DNA of 64,000 nucleotides from contig OY969905.1 in the NCBI GenBank assembly GCA_963704455.1, positions 992,001-1,056,000 of the forward strand. The letters run 5' to 3'. Origin of the DNA: DASTCZ01 sp963704455 (GTDB lineage: Bacteria > Acidobacteriota > Terriglobia > Acidiferrales > UBA7541). The position numbers and the translations under genes are program-made. Within the stretch, counting starts at the first letter, position 1. Each line of letters starts with the position of its first letter. Under the pieces are notes generated by a model, which was given only the letters and a program-made list of their open reading frames with translations, made no database searches and was not told where the DNA came from. Below are positions 1-7,807 of the stretch, one piece after another.

Positions 1-173
1 AGGGGCTCGAGCACGCCCTTCTGCTTGACCGATTCAATCAGCTCACTGAGATCGCCAAGCATCTTGCGTGGCTGATCCGGGTTCGGACGAATTTTGTCAA
101 CTGGAATCATGCGGCCAATCGCCGCGCCGCTAAACGTCGTCAGTTGCTCGACGTAGTGCGCGTCATGCCGCAT
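1..173 (-). CDS. parB: ParB chromosome-partitioning protein, N-terminal fragment
   Basis: This is the 5' end of a gene that leaves the window on the left. Translating the minus strand from the ATG at 173 gives an N-terminus containing IRPNPDQPRKML, followed by LSELIESVKQKGVLEP. That is the typical start of the ParB/Spo0J domain, which binds parS and uses CTP. The ATG overlaps the end of parA by 11 nt, so the two genes are translationally coupled in the usual parA-parB order. ParB would load onto parS sites near the origin and be moved by the ParA ATPase. Only about 57 codons are visible, so the helix-turn-helix and dimerisation domains cannot be checked. The family call is strong despite the truncation. 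Confidence 0.9.
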   Translation of the reverse strand, partial: MRHDAHYVEQLTTFSGAAIGRMIPVDKIRPNPDQPRKMLGDLSELIESVKQKGVLEP

Positions 174-963
174 CTTGAGAGTGGCGGGCAATCCGATCCT
201 CTTCGACACGTTTTATGACCTCCAGGGCCAGCTTGCTGTATTCCAAAGCGCCGGGCGACTTGGGCGCAAAGCTGAAAATTGTTTCTTTGTATGCCGGGCT
301 TTCTTCCAAACGAACATTCTTTGAAATTCGCGTCTTGAATAAGACCGAGCCGAAGACGGACCGGATCTGCTCGTCCGTGTCCCTTGAAATATTCGTGCGC
401 TTGTCAAAAAGCGTGATGAGAACTCCGAGAACCTTCAGCGCCGGGTTGGGCCGGGCGCGGATGCGCTCATAAGTTTCGAGCAAATCGTCGGTGCCTTCGA
501 TGGCGAAATACGCCGCCTGAATCGGGACGAGCAGGTGTGTCGAAGCCACCATGGCATTCACCGTGAGGATGCCGAGGGCGGGCGGCGTATCGATTACTAT
601 GAAATCGTAGTCCTTCAGGATCGGGAAAAGCGCATCTTTCAATTTGTACGGCGCATCGAATTGCCCCGCGAGCTGCTGTTCGAGTTTCGCGAGGGCGAGT
701 TTTGCGGGCGCGACGGAAAGCATGGGCGAATTCGTAGGCTTGATGATGCTTGCCAACTCCGCGCGGCCCTCGCCGAACACGTCGTACATGGTCGCCTTGA
801 CATCGGCCGAATCAAAAAATGCGATTGTGGAATTGGATTGTGGGTCGATGTCAACCAGGAGGGTTCGTTTCTGTCGCAACGCGAGAGCGGCAGCAAGATT
901 GATAGTCGTTGTGGTCTTGCCTACGCCGCCTTTTTGGTTTGCAACAGTAATGATCTTCGTCAT
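163..963 (-). CDS. parA: ParA/Soj chromosome-partitioning ATPase
   Basis: A 266-residue MinD/ParA-family P-loop ATPase of normal chromosomal length. The deviant Walker A motif KGGVGKTT lies at residues 11-18 with the signature lysine K11. A Walker A' segment (LLVDIDPQSN) is near residue 36, and the Walker B region (FIVIDTPPALG) is near 121-131. The protein binds DNA nonspecifically in its ATP form and is displaced by ParB to segregate origins. It starts directly at the P-loop domain, with no N-terminal DNA-binding extension of the plasmid type, which supports the chromosomal Soj class. It is followed by parB with an 11-nt overlap. A palindromic site lies about 130 bp upstream of its start. 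Confidence 0.97.
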   Translation of the reverse strand: MTKIITVANQKGGVGKTTTTINLAAALALRQKRTLLVDIDPQSNSTIAFFDSADVKATMYDVFGEGRAELASIIKPTNSPMLSVAPAKLALAKLEQQLAGQFDAPYKLKDALFPILKDYDFIVIDTPPALGILTVNAMVASTHLLVPIQAAYFAIEGTDDLLETYERIRARPNPALKVLGVLITLFDKRTNISRDTDEQIRSVFGSVLFKTRISKNVRLEESPAYKETIFSFAPKSPGALEYSKLALEVIKRVEEDRIARHSQDAA

Positions 964-1096
964 TTTGAGTCTGGAGAGCTATTCATATCACTCTCCAACG
1001 CAGTCTCCCCCGGTGACGCAAAACTCTTGTCATCCAAAAAGACAACGGCTAACCGGAACCGGCAATCGCACACCAACATATAGAGGCCCGGGACCC

Positions 1097-1129
1097 GTCT
1101 ACCCATATGGGTAGACACAATCTACCCAT
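1097..1129. promoter_or_regulatory. 20-bp perfect palindrome with an extra direct half-site upstream of parA
   Basis: Positions 1097-1116 read GTCTACCCATATGGGTAGAC, a perfect inverted repeat. A third half-site TCTACCCAT follows at 1121-1129. The cluster sits in the 218-bp gap between the DUF151 gene and parA. There is no T-run, so a terminator is unlikely. It is not the conserved parS sequence (TGTTTCACGTGAAACA type). It looks like an operator for a dimeric regulator acting on parAB or on the end of the miaB operon. The function is inferred. Confidence 0.6.
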
Positions 1130-1181
1130 CCCTAATGAGATGCGCAAGCACAAAATTCAAATTAAGCGGGCTGGGGAGCCG

Positions 1182-1667
1182 CTACATTTTGTAACGGCCG
1201 AGGTCTTCATCCGATAGATTTTCAAGCCACTTACGCAGCTCTTCGCTGGTGTTTTTCTCGGAAAGTGTATTGGAAACCTTCGAGTTCTTGAGCACCTGAT
1301 CTTCCACGAAAATCGGGCAATCCACGCGCAGCGCAAGCGCCAGCGCGTCACTGGGCCGCGAATCGATGGACATCAACTGGCCCTCACGTTCGACCCAGAT
1401 GAGAGCGTAAAAAGTGTCTTCGCGCAATTCGCTGACGACAACTTTCTGGACGCGCACATTCAATCCGAGGAGGACGTTTTTCAGCAGGTCGTGCGTCATC
1501 GGACGCGGCATCTGCACTTTTTCAATTTCGATGGCGATGGCTTGTGCTTCGTATGCGCCGACCCAGATGGGAAGTATCGAGGAGCCTTGCGTGTCCTTTA
1601 AGACGACGATGGGAGTGTTCGTGGAAGGATCAACCATCAGGCCCCGGATTTTCATTTCGACTTCCAC
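1182..1667 (-). CDS. Bifunctional nuclease (BFN, DUF151) domain protein
   Basis: A 161-residue protein consisting almost wholly of the BFN/DUF151 domain. It opens with MKIRGLMVDPSTNTPIVVL and has the family block ILPIWVGAYEAQAIAIEIE, followed by R(P)MTHDL and DSRPSDALALALR. Family members have been reported to have RNase and DNase activity in plants and are widespread and conserved in bacteria with poorly defined roles. The start may be the ATG at 1667 or the internal ATG four codons later, which begins at the conserved MKIRG. The gene lies 29 bp downstream of miaB on the same strand and is probably co-transcribed with it. This pairing is suggestive of a role in RNA metabolism but does not prove one. 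Confidence 0.88.
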   Translation of the reverse strand: MEVEMKIRGLMVDPSTNTPIVVLKDTQGSSILPIWVGAYEAQAIAIEIEKVQMPRPMTHDLLKNVLLGLNVRVQKVVVSELREDTFYALIWVEREGQLMSIDSRPSDALALALRVDCPIFVEDQVLKNSKVSNTLSEKNTSEELRKWLENLSDEDLGRYKM

Positions 1668-1696
1668 GATTGCCTCCCTGAATACGCCGCTACCGA

Positions 1697-3100
1697 TTAG
1701 ATGACGAGCTCGCCGCCAAGGCTGTGCGTGCTCGCAACGCTGACGTGAACTTGGACATATTGTCCCAAAAGGTCCTTGCGCGGCGAAGCGAAATTAATCA
1801 CGCGGTTGCCGGAAGTGCGACCCGCCCACTGGCCTTCGCGACGTGAACCGCCGTCCACGAGCACTTCAAACGTCTGGCCCACTTGTGATTCATTGCGCGC
1901 GGTTTGAATCTGGCGCTGGCGTTCGTTCAAAACGGCGAGCCTTCTTGCCTTCTCTTCTTCGGGAATGGCGTCGGGCATTTCTTGCGCGGGCGTGTTTGGT
2001 CTTGGTGAATACTTGAAGGAGAACGAGCCGTCGTATTGCGCTTCGTCGAGCAAGCGCAACGTTTCCTCAAATTCATTTTCAGTTTCGCCCGGAAAACCTA
2101 CGATGAAATCAGTGGTGATGCTGATGGGACGCCGCGCGGTGCGAATCAGCGCAATTTTTTCGAGATATCCCTCGCGCGTATAAGTCCGCTGCATGGCGCG
2201 AAGCACGCGCGTGGAACCCGATTGCACTGGCAAATGGACGTGGTCGCAAACTCCCGGGTGCGCGTCAATTGCAGCGACAATGTCCGGGCCGAAATCGCTT
2301 GGATGTGACGTGGTGAAGCGGACGCGCCGGATTCCGGGCGTGTCGGCAACCGCGAGAAGCAAATCGCTGAATCTCATGCGGCGTGGCGAGGGATCCCGAT
2401 AGGAATTGACCGTCTGGCCGAGAAGCTGAATTTCCGTATAGCCGGAACCCGCAAGACGCCGCGCTTCTTCGAGGACGCTTGTGCTGGCGCGGCTGCGCTC
2501 GGGGCCGCGCGTATAAGGCACGACGCAATAGGTGCAGGCTTTGTCGCAGCCTTCGATGATGGTGATGTAAGCGCGGAAGGGATGATCGCGGCGAGTTATT
2601 TCCGTCTCAAAAGTTTCATCGGTGTCGGTTTCGAGGCCGGTGACGCGATGATTCCCTGCTTCCAATTGCTCGATCAGGCGCGGCAATTTGCGGTAGCTTG
2701 CGGAGCCGCATACCAGGCTCACCCAGGGAGCGCGCTTGAAAATCGCTTCGCCTTCCTGTTGCGCGACGCAACCGAGTACGCCAAAGAGTTTACCTTCCGC
2801 CGAAAACCGATACTCGCCGAGGCGCGAGAATAATTTTTGGGCGGCTTTTTCGCGGATGCTGCACGTATTGTAGAGCACGAGGCCCGCCGCATCGGGCGTC
2901 TCTACCTGGCGATAGCCTTTTTCGAGAAGCACACCGGCGACTTTTTCGGAGTCGTGCACATTCATCTGGCAGCCGAAGGTCTCGAGATAAAATGTGGTAC
3001 CTGCGAGAGAGGTTGCAGCAGACACAGGCGCATTCGCGGCCCTCCCACCGGTCAGCGCATCGAGTCGCACATCAATTCGTTCGGGCACTTGGTCGGACAT
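1697..3100 (-). CDS. miaB: tRNA-2-methylthio-N6-dimethylallyladenosine synthase MiaB
   Basis: A 467-residue radical-SAM methylthiotransferase that adds the 2-methylthio group to i6A37 in tRNAs reading UNN codons. An N-terminal UPF0004 domain carries its own Fe-S cysteines (GCQMNVHDSEK with C44, then CSIREKA and LGCVAQQEG). The radical-SAM motif GCDKACTYCVVPYTRG gives the CxxxCxxC cluster, and a C-terminal TRAM domain is present. The frame is open upstream to 3208, but the ATG at 3100 (MSDQVPERID) was chosen. It is preceded by a GAAGG Shine-Dalgarno, and the upstream 36 residues are arginine-rich and unlike the family. The GPERSR segment and overall length separate it from RimO and MtaB. It diverges from tolQ. 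Confidence 0.95.
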   Translation of the reverse strand: MSDQVPERIDVRLDALTGGRAANAPVSAATSLAGTTFYLETFGCQMNVHDSEKVAGVLLEKGYRQVETPDAAGLVLYNTCSIREKAAQKLFSRLGEYRFSAEGKLFGVLGCVAQQEGEAIFKRAPWVSLVCGSASYRKLPRLIEQLEAGNHRVTGLETDTDETFETEITRRDHPFRAYITIIEGCDKACTYCVVPYTRGPERSRASTSVLEEARRLAGSGYTEIQLLGQTVNSYRDPSPRRMRFSDLLLAVADTPGIRRVRFTTSHPSDFGPDIVAAIDAHPGVCDHVHLPVQSGSTRVLRAMQRTYTREGYLEKIALIRTARRPISITTDFIVGFPGETENEFEETLRLLDEAQYDGSFSFKYSPRPNTPAQEMPDAIPEEEKARRLAVLNERQRQIQTARNESQVGQTFEVLVDGGSRREGQWAGRTSGNRVINFASPRKDLLGQYVQVHVSVASTHSLGGELVI

Positions 3101-3193
3101 TGCCTTCACACTACATTGAAGCCGCATTCTAACACAGCGCCGTGCGCGGCCCGCCGCCCGCACGCGCCCCGTCGAGCTGCCGACTACGCCAGC

Positions 3194-3219
3194 TCTGATG
3201 TGTCGCAACGTACATCAGA
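3194..3219. promoter_or_regulatory. 8-bp inverted repeat in the miaB/tolQ divergent region
   Basis: TCTGATGT at 3194-3201 and ACATCAGA at 3212-3219 are exact inverted repeats separated by 10 bp, giving 18-bp centre spacing. That suits one protein dimer across two DNA turns. The site lies between the divergent miaB and tolQ genes, about 90 bp from each start. It may be an operator for the tol-pal operon. Nothing in the window identifies the regulator. Confidence 0.35.
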
Positions 3220-3307
3220 AAAACACATAGCCGCATCGAATCCTTTGAAGGCTTTGCAGGCGTGTGCTACGTTGATTCGGGGCTCCTATGACAGAGGAGG
3301 GGGAACA

Positions 3308-3988
3308 ATTCACGCCATTGCAATTCTGTTGATTGAAGGACAAATCGGCCAATTGCTTGACCAGACGGGCTGGGTCGCCCGCGTGGTGCTACTAATTCTG
3401 TTTATCTTTTCCCTTTTTTCCTGGGCGCTGATCCTCCAAAAGCTGGGGCTCTTCAAGTCCATCGAGCGCGAGACGTCCCAATTCCTGCGAGTTTTCCGCG
3501 CGACTCGCGGCCTGCCCGAGCCTAAGAGCATGGGCGGCGGCAATTCGCCGCTGGAGACGGTTTACTCCGCGGGGTTCCGCGAACTGCAGGGGCAAATATC
3601 TGGAAGCAGCGCCACCGGCAAGGTGAAAAGTCTGCGCGCCGTGGTCGTGAGCATGCAACTGGCCTCCGCGGATCAAGTGCGCCGCGTGGAAAGATATATG
3701 ACTTGGCTCGCGACAACCGCCTCGGTGACCCCGTTTATCGGCCTCTTTGGGACCGTGTGGGGCGTGATGGACGCGTTCTCTGGACTGGGCACGGCCGGGG
3801 CCGCGAGCTTGCGAGTGGTCGCCCCGGGCATTGCCGAAGCGCTGATTACAACCGCGATGGGATTGTTTGCCGCCATTCCGGCCGTGATCGCTTACAATTA
3901 TTTTGTTCACCGGATCAAGGATCTGGCCGCGAGAATGGACAACTTTACCGCCGAGGTTTCGGCACAAATAGAAAAGCTGAATTCCTGA
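3308..3988 (+). CDS. tolQ: TolQ/ExbB-family proton channel subunit
   Basis: An inner-membrane subunit of the Tol-Pal motor, homologous to MotA/ExbB. The first membrane helix is near residues 23-43 (VVLLILFIFSLFSWALILQ). The MotA/TolQ/ExbB domain holds helices two and three, including TASVTPFIGLFGTVWGVM and the AEALITTAMGLFAAIPAVI segment. Start choice is unusual. No ATG, GTG or TTG lies at a good distance, but an AGGAGG at 3295-3300 sits 7 nt before an in-frame ATT at 3308. That ATT start gives 226 residues, matching TolQ length. In-frame CTG (3326) and TTG (3329) are alternatives with poor spacing. The frame extends to 2837 upstream, but that part overlaps miaB antisense and is not family-like. 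tolR follows after 13 nt. Confidence 0.92.
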   Translation: MHAIAILLIEGQIGQLLDQTGWVARVVLLILFIFSLFSWALILQKLGLFKSIERETSQFLRVFRATRGLPEPKSMGGGNSPLETVYSAGFRELQGQISGSSATGKVKSLRAVVVSMQLASADQVRRVERYMTWLATTASVTPFIGLFGTVWGVMDAFSGLGTAGAASLRVVAPGIAEALITTAMGLFAAIPAVIAYNYFVHRIKDLAARMDNFTAEVSAQIEKLNS

Positions 3989-4001
3989 AGTGGTTTAACT
4001 C

Positions 4002-4424
4002 ATGCCACAGATCGCAAAGCAAACCGAGACGTCGCTCGCCGAGATCAACATCGTCCCGCTTGTGGACGTTGTGCTTGTCCTGTTGATTATTTTTATGATT
4101 ACTGCGCCGATCCTCCAATCGGGAATCGAAGTGGATCTGCCGCAAACGAAGACGGTCCGCGACTTGCCGGAAACGCGAGTGATCGTGACGATTGACCGCG
4201 CCCAAAACCTCTACCTCGGCGACGACCCCGTAAACATTCACAACCTCGGCGCGAATGCGCGGGCTCAGATGCACGATCCACTACACGATTCCGTTTACCT
4301 GCGCGCGGATCAAGCAGTCCCTTTCGGTGCTGTTGCCAAGGTGCTGGACACCCTCAAACAATCGGGCATACCGAACGTCAATATAGTTACAGAGCCCTTG
4401 AACAACCGGGCCAGCTCACACTGA
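4002..4424 (+). CDS. tolR: TolR/ExbD-family motor subunit
   Basis: A 140-residue single-pass inner-membrane protein. A short cytoplasmic N-terminus precedes one membrane helix at about residues 17-36 (IVPLVDVVLVLLIIFMITAP). This helix contains the conserved aspartate D22, which carries the proton path in TolR/ExbD. The periplasmic domain follows with the usual GIEVDLPQT entry. Together with TolQ it uses the proton gradient to energise the TolA-like protein encoded 6 nt downstream. The TolR rather than ExbD assignment rests on the operon (tolQ, tolR, tolA/tonB, tolB, pal, cpoB). Confidence 0.93.
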   Translation: MPQIAKQTETSLAEINIVPLVDVVLVLLIIFMITAPILQSGIEVDLPQTKTVRDLPETRVIVTIDRAQNLYLGDDPVNIHNLGANARAQMHDPLHDSVYLRADQAVPFGAVAKVLDTLKQSGIPNVNIVTEPLNNRASSH

Positions 4425-4430
4425 ACGAAA

Positions 4431-5219
4431 ATGGAATTCTCTGCGCAACATCCCGCCGATCCCAGCTTGAAGGGGACACTTGTGGTGTCCGCATTTTTTC
4501 ACGCAGCGCTTGCGGGGACACTGGTGGTCTCCGCTGTCATCCAACATCGCGGAAATAACTGGGGCGGCGTTGGCGGCGAATCAGTGGAGGTTGGCATTGT
4601 TGGCCACATGCCCGGAATTCCGTTGCCCAAGCCCGCCGCGGTTACGGAAAGCCGCGTGGTAGACGAAACCAAGGGGCTCTACAAATCCGAACCGAAGCCG
4701 AAGGACGTTCCACCACCGCCTGACGCGCATTCGATTCCGGAATTCGATAAGAATAAGCCGCCGGTGGTTCCGACGCATCCATCGAAGGTACTTGAAGACA
4801 ATACCCCGCCACCTTCCAACGCGGTTCCATATGGGAGCGGTGGATCGCCGGCGCTTCCCTATTCGCAATTCACAGTGAGCGGCGCGACGCAAGGAGGGAT
4901 GGGATTTACCGGGCCAGGCGGCGATTTCGGTTCGCGATACCCGTGGTTTGTAGAGGCAGTGCGCAACCGTATCAGCAGCAATTGGCTGCAATCCATGGTG
5001 GACCCGTCGGTTCGCTGGGCGCCGCGCGCCGTCATCACCTTCCAGATACTCCGCGATGGCCGGATCGTCAATATCCAGATTACGCAGCGCAGCGGAAACA
5101 CCGCGGTGGACAATTCAGCGGTCCGCGCAATATTAAGCTCGAGCCCGGTCACGCGGCTGCCGAATGATTATAGCGGCTCGGTTCTGAACGTGGAATTCTG
5201 GTTTGAATTTCGCCGCTGA
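4431..5219 (+). CDS. tolA: TolA/TonB-like periplasm-spanning energy transducer
   Basis: A 262-residue protein with a short cytoplasmic N-terminus, one membrane anchor at roughly residues 13-37 (TLVVSAFFHAALAGTLVVSA), a proline- and lysine-rich periplasmic stretch (about 58-140, including EPKPKDVPPPPD), and a C-terminal TonB-type domain. The C-terminal domain has the family pattern VITFQILRDGRIVNIQI followed by NTAVDNSAVRAI and ends VEFWFEFRR. It lies between tolR and tolB, so it most likely serves as TolA, linking the TolQR motor to Pal and TolB. Its C-terminal domain looks more like TonB than enterobacterial TolA, which is common outside the gammaproteobacteria. The symbol is given from context. 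Confidence 0.85.
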   Translation: MEFSAQHPADPSLKGTLVVSAFFHAALAGTLVVSAVIQHRGNNWGGVGGESVEVGIVGHMPGIPLPKPAAVTESRVVDETKGLYKSEPKPKDVPPPPDAHSIPEFDKNKPPVVPTHPSKVLEDNTPPPSNAVPYGSGGSPALPYSQFTVSGATQGGMGFTGPGGDFGSRYPWFVEAVRNRISSNWLQSMVDPSVRWAPRAVITFQILRDGRIVNIQITQRSGNTAVDNSAVRAILSSSPVTRLPNDYSGSVLNVEFWFEFRR

Positions 5220-5316
5220 TCATTACAAAGAATGGTGCAGGAAATGATGGCGGCATGTGAAGCACGGCAATCAAGGCGTTGAGATTGTGAGGCGCGAACA
5301 CTTGAAAGCGAAAGCA

Positions 5317-6711
5317 ATGATTCCTTTCCGTTCAATTCGTTTGTTTGGTGGCAAGACTGCTTTCTCAATTGGAATCGTGGCGCTGGCTTTTTTTGCATCA
5401 GCACTTGCAACCACCGCATCAGCGCAGGATTGGCTCAGGACAGGCATCGGACTCGGTGTACAGAAAGCGCGCGTGGCCGTCGCGGACTTCGCTGCGCCCG
5501 TCGATGGTGGTGCGGGCACGCAGCCGCTCGCGAAAGAGTTCAGCGATGTCGTCCGCGGCGACCTCGACTACAGCGGAATCATAGAAATTGTCAGTCCAAG
5601 CATGTATCCCACTCAGGTGCCGAGCCAACCTTCGGAATTGAATTCGCAAGTTTGGGCTGACGCTCCCGCTTCATCGCAGTTCCTCGCTTTCGGCAACCTG
5701 TCGGCGAACGGTGCAACTATTGCGGTTCAAGCTTGGTTTTACGATGTGCGCACACCTTCCGTCCCCGCGATGATTACGAAGATTTATCGCGGAGACGCAA
5801 CGGAGGATCAAGTGCGTCTGTTTGCGCACCAATTCGCCGACGAAATCCTAATGAAGCTCTCCGGTGGCGTGCCGGGCATTTCGACAACGCAAATTGTCTT
5901 CGTCAGCAATCGGACCAACAACAAGGAAATCTGGACGATGGATTACGATGGCGCCAACCAGCATCAACTCACATCGCTCCATGGCATTTCCCTCACGCCG
6001 CGCTGGTCGCCAGATTCATCACGCATCGCATTCACATGCTACGCACCGGGGCCCAGGGGAGTCGTGAGCGCGCAAATCTGCATATACTCGATGGTGGCCG
6101 GGAAATTGATTGCGTGGCCGCGATGGTCGGGGACAAACAGTTCTCCCGCATGGTCTCCGGACGGATCGAAGATCATGTTTATGTCGGGCATGCAGGGAAA
6201 TCCTGATCTCTTTGTCGCGGACGCAAATGGCAGCCACCCGAAGCGGCTCACGTTTTCTGTCGGCGTGAACACCTCTCCCGCATGGAATCCGAAAACCGGG
6301 CAGGAGGTGGTGTTCGTCAGCGACCGCGCCGGCGCGGGCCATCCGCAGCTTTACACCATGAATGTTGACGGCACGAACATCGAGAAAATTCCGCTTGAAG
6401 ACGCGGGCTACGTGGTTGACCCCGCGTGGTCGCCCAACGGACAGCTGATCGCATTCAGTTGGCAGCGTCCCGACGGCAACTACGACATCTACGTAATGGA
6501 CGTCTCAACACATCAACTTGTGCAGCTCACGCGCGACACGGGCCGCAATGAACGCCCTTGCTGGGCGCCTGACGGGCGTCACATTGTTTTTGCATCAACG
6601 CGCACAGGTTCCTGGCAAATCTGGACAATGCTGGCTGATGGGTCCAATGCGCGCCAGATAACCAAGCAGGGGTCGAATAATGATTCGCCCAACTGGTCCG
6701 GGCCGCGATGA
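5317..6711 (+). CDS. tolB: TolB, periplasmic Tol-Pal beta-propeller protein
   Basis: A 464-residue secreted protein. The ATG at 5317 gives a signal peptide (MIPFRSIRLFGGKTAFSIGI...ASAQ, cleavage near residue 37). An upstream in-frame ATG at 5257 would place 20 charged residues before it and is less likely. The N-terminal alpha/beta domain (RVAVADFAAP, DVVRGDLDYSGI) is followed by PD40/TolB propeller repeats with recurring NKEIWTMDYDG, SPAWSPDGSKI, LFVADANG and DSPNWSGPR-type blades. TolB binds Pal and TolA in the periplasm. The gene is inside the complete tol-pal operon, with pal downstream. Confidence 0.95.
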   Translation: MIPFRSIRLFGGKTAFSIGIVALAFFASALATTASAQDWLRTGIGLGVQKARVAVADFAAPVDGGAGTQPLAKEFSDVVRGDLDYSGIIEIVSPSMYPTQVPSQPSELNSQVWADAPASSQFLAFGNLSANGATIAVQAWFYDVRTPSVPAMITKIYRGDATEDQVRLFAHQFADEILMKLSGGVPGISTTQIVFVSNRTNNKEIWTMDYDGANQHQLTSLHGISLTPRWSPDSSRIAFTCYAPGPRGVVSAQICIYSMVAGKLIAWPRWSGTNSSPAWSPDGSKIMFMSGMQGNPDLFVADANGSHPKRLTFSVGVNTSPAWNPKTGQEVVFVSDRAGAGHPQLYTMNVDGTNIEKIPLEDAGYVVDPAWSPNGQLIAFSWQRPDGNYDIYVMDVSTHQLVQLTRDTGRNERPCWAPDGRHIVFASTRTGSWQIWTMLADGSNARQITKQGSNNDSPNWSGPR

Positions 6712-6888
6712 TTGCGCCCTGCTTCCACGGCCCGCGGTAAGGCAGATGCCTCCAATTAGCGATGTGCGACACATGGCGAAGAATTTATTGTCACAGGTGT
6801 TTCACCGCAATACTCGAAGTGGTAGGATTCCAGTGGCTTAGAGCACTTATAAGCTATTTTGACTAACCAATTGAGGAGGAAATTCAGA

Positions 6889-7650
6889 ATGCGCAAAAAT
6901 TCGTTCGGCAGGTTAACCCTGCTCGTCCTGCTGGCGATGGCGTTTATTGGTTCGGCATGCAATCACCCACAACAACCAGTTAAGTCGACTCCGCAGACTA
7001 TTACGCAGCCGCCGGCTGCGCCTGCAAAGCCGACGGTGACTTTGCAAGCGTCATCCACCTTTATTCAAAAGGGGGATAGCGCGACGCTTACGTGGTCTTC
7101 GACAAACGCCACATCCCTGGTGCTCGCGCCGAGCGTCGGCAGCGTCTCCCCGGAAGGCAACGCAAAAGTTTCGCCTGCGGATTCCACAACGTACACTATT
7201 ACCGCGACGGGCCCGGGCGGCTCCGTTGACTCGACCGTTCGCATCACCGTCGCTGCTCCGAATGTGGAGCCTCCGAAGGAAGAAACGCCCAATTTGACGC
7301 GGGAAGAAATGTTCAAACGCGGCGCGCACGACGCATTCTTTGATTACAACAAATTCGAGCTGCGCGCGGACGCAAAGGATGCGCTCTCTCAAACTGCGCA
7401 ATACTTGAGACAGCATTCGGATGTGAAGGTAATCGTCGAGGGCCATTGCGACGAGCGCGGCACCACGGAATACAACCTGGGGCTCGGCCAGAATCGCGCC
7501 GATGAAACAAAGAAATTCCTCACATCGCTCGGTGTTTCGGCGGACCGCATCTCAACCACCAGCTTTGGCAAGGAAAAACCGTTCTGCACCGCGCACGACG
7601 AGGAATGCTGGCAGGAAAACCGCCGCGCACATTTCGTGCCAGTTTGGTAG
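6889..7650 (+). CDS. pal: Peptidoglycan-associated lipoprotein Pal with an Ig-like insert
   Basis: A 253-residue outer-membrane lipoprotein. The ATG at 6889 is preceded by GAGGAGG at 6873-6879. Residues 1-24 form a lipoprotein signal ending in SAC with C24 as the acylation site; the lipobox is not canonical because a leucine at -3 is missing. Residues about 48-125 form a bacterial Ig-like segment (ATLTWSSTNATSLVL, STTYTITATGPGG). The C-terminal OmpA-like domain binds peptidoglycan (VIVEGHCDERGTTEYN, LGQNRADETKKFL). E. coli Pal has no Ig-like segment; its presence here lengthens the reach between membrane anchor and peptidoglycan. It follows tolB by about 180 bp, enough for an internal promoter. 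Confidence 0.94.
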   Translation: MRKNSFGRLTLLVLLAMAFIGSACNHPQQPVKSTPQTITQPPAAPAKPTVTLQASSTFIQKGDSATLTWSSTNATSLVLAPSVGSVSPEGNAKVSPADSTTYTITATGPGGSVDSTVRITVAAPNVEPPKEETPNLTREEMFKRGAHDAFFDYNKFELRADAKDALSQTAQYLRQHSDVKVIVEGHCDERGTTEYNLGLGQNRADETKKFLTSLGVSADRISTTSFGKEKPFCTAHDEECWQENRRAHFVPVW

Positions 7651-7713
7651 ACCGCATTTCGCAGATTGTATTTCGTAAATGATGTCCGGCGTGACGCCGC
7701 TAGATTGGGATCG

Positions 7714-7759
7714 AGCCTCATGCGCCTCTGTGAGTTGCACTGAAGAGGCGCATGAGGCT
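7714..7759. repeat. Perfect 16-bp inverted repeat between pal and cpoB
   Basis: AGCCTCATGCGCCTCT at 7714-7729 is the exact reverse complement of 7744-7759, with a 14-nt loop. RNA from either strand would form a very stable hairpin. No T-run follows, so it is not a classical intrinsic terminator. It lies in the 157-bp pal-cpoB gap and could set relative expression, act as an mRNA processing site, or be an REP-like element. No second copy was noticed in this window. Confidence 0.7.
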
Positions 7760-7807
7760 ACGCCCCGACACAATTCAAACCCAACCGGCCCTCATTTGGA
7801 GGTTTTT

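Noticed and set aside
1097..1116. Palindrome as parS
   Set aside because: The conserved parS sequence is TGTTTCACGTGAAACA-like; this one is different.
2837..3307. Long N-terminal extension of the tolQ reading frame
   Set aside because: It lies antisense to miaB, has no membrane or family character, and the strong AGGAGG at 3295-3300 marks a start at 3308.
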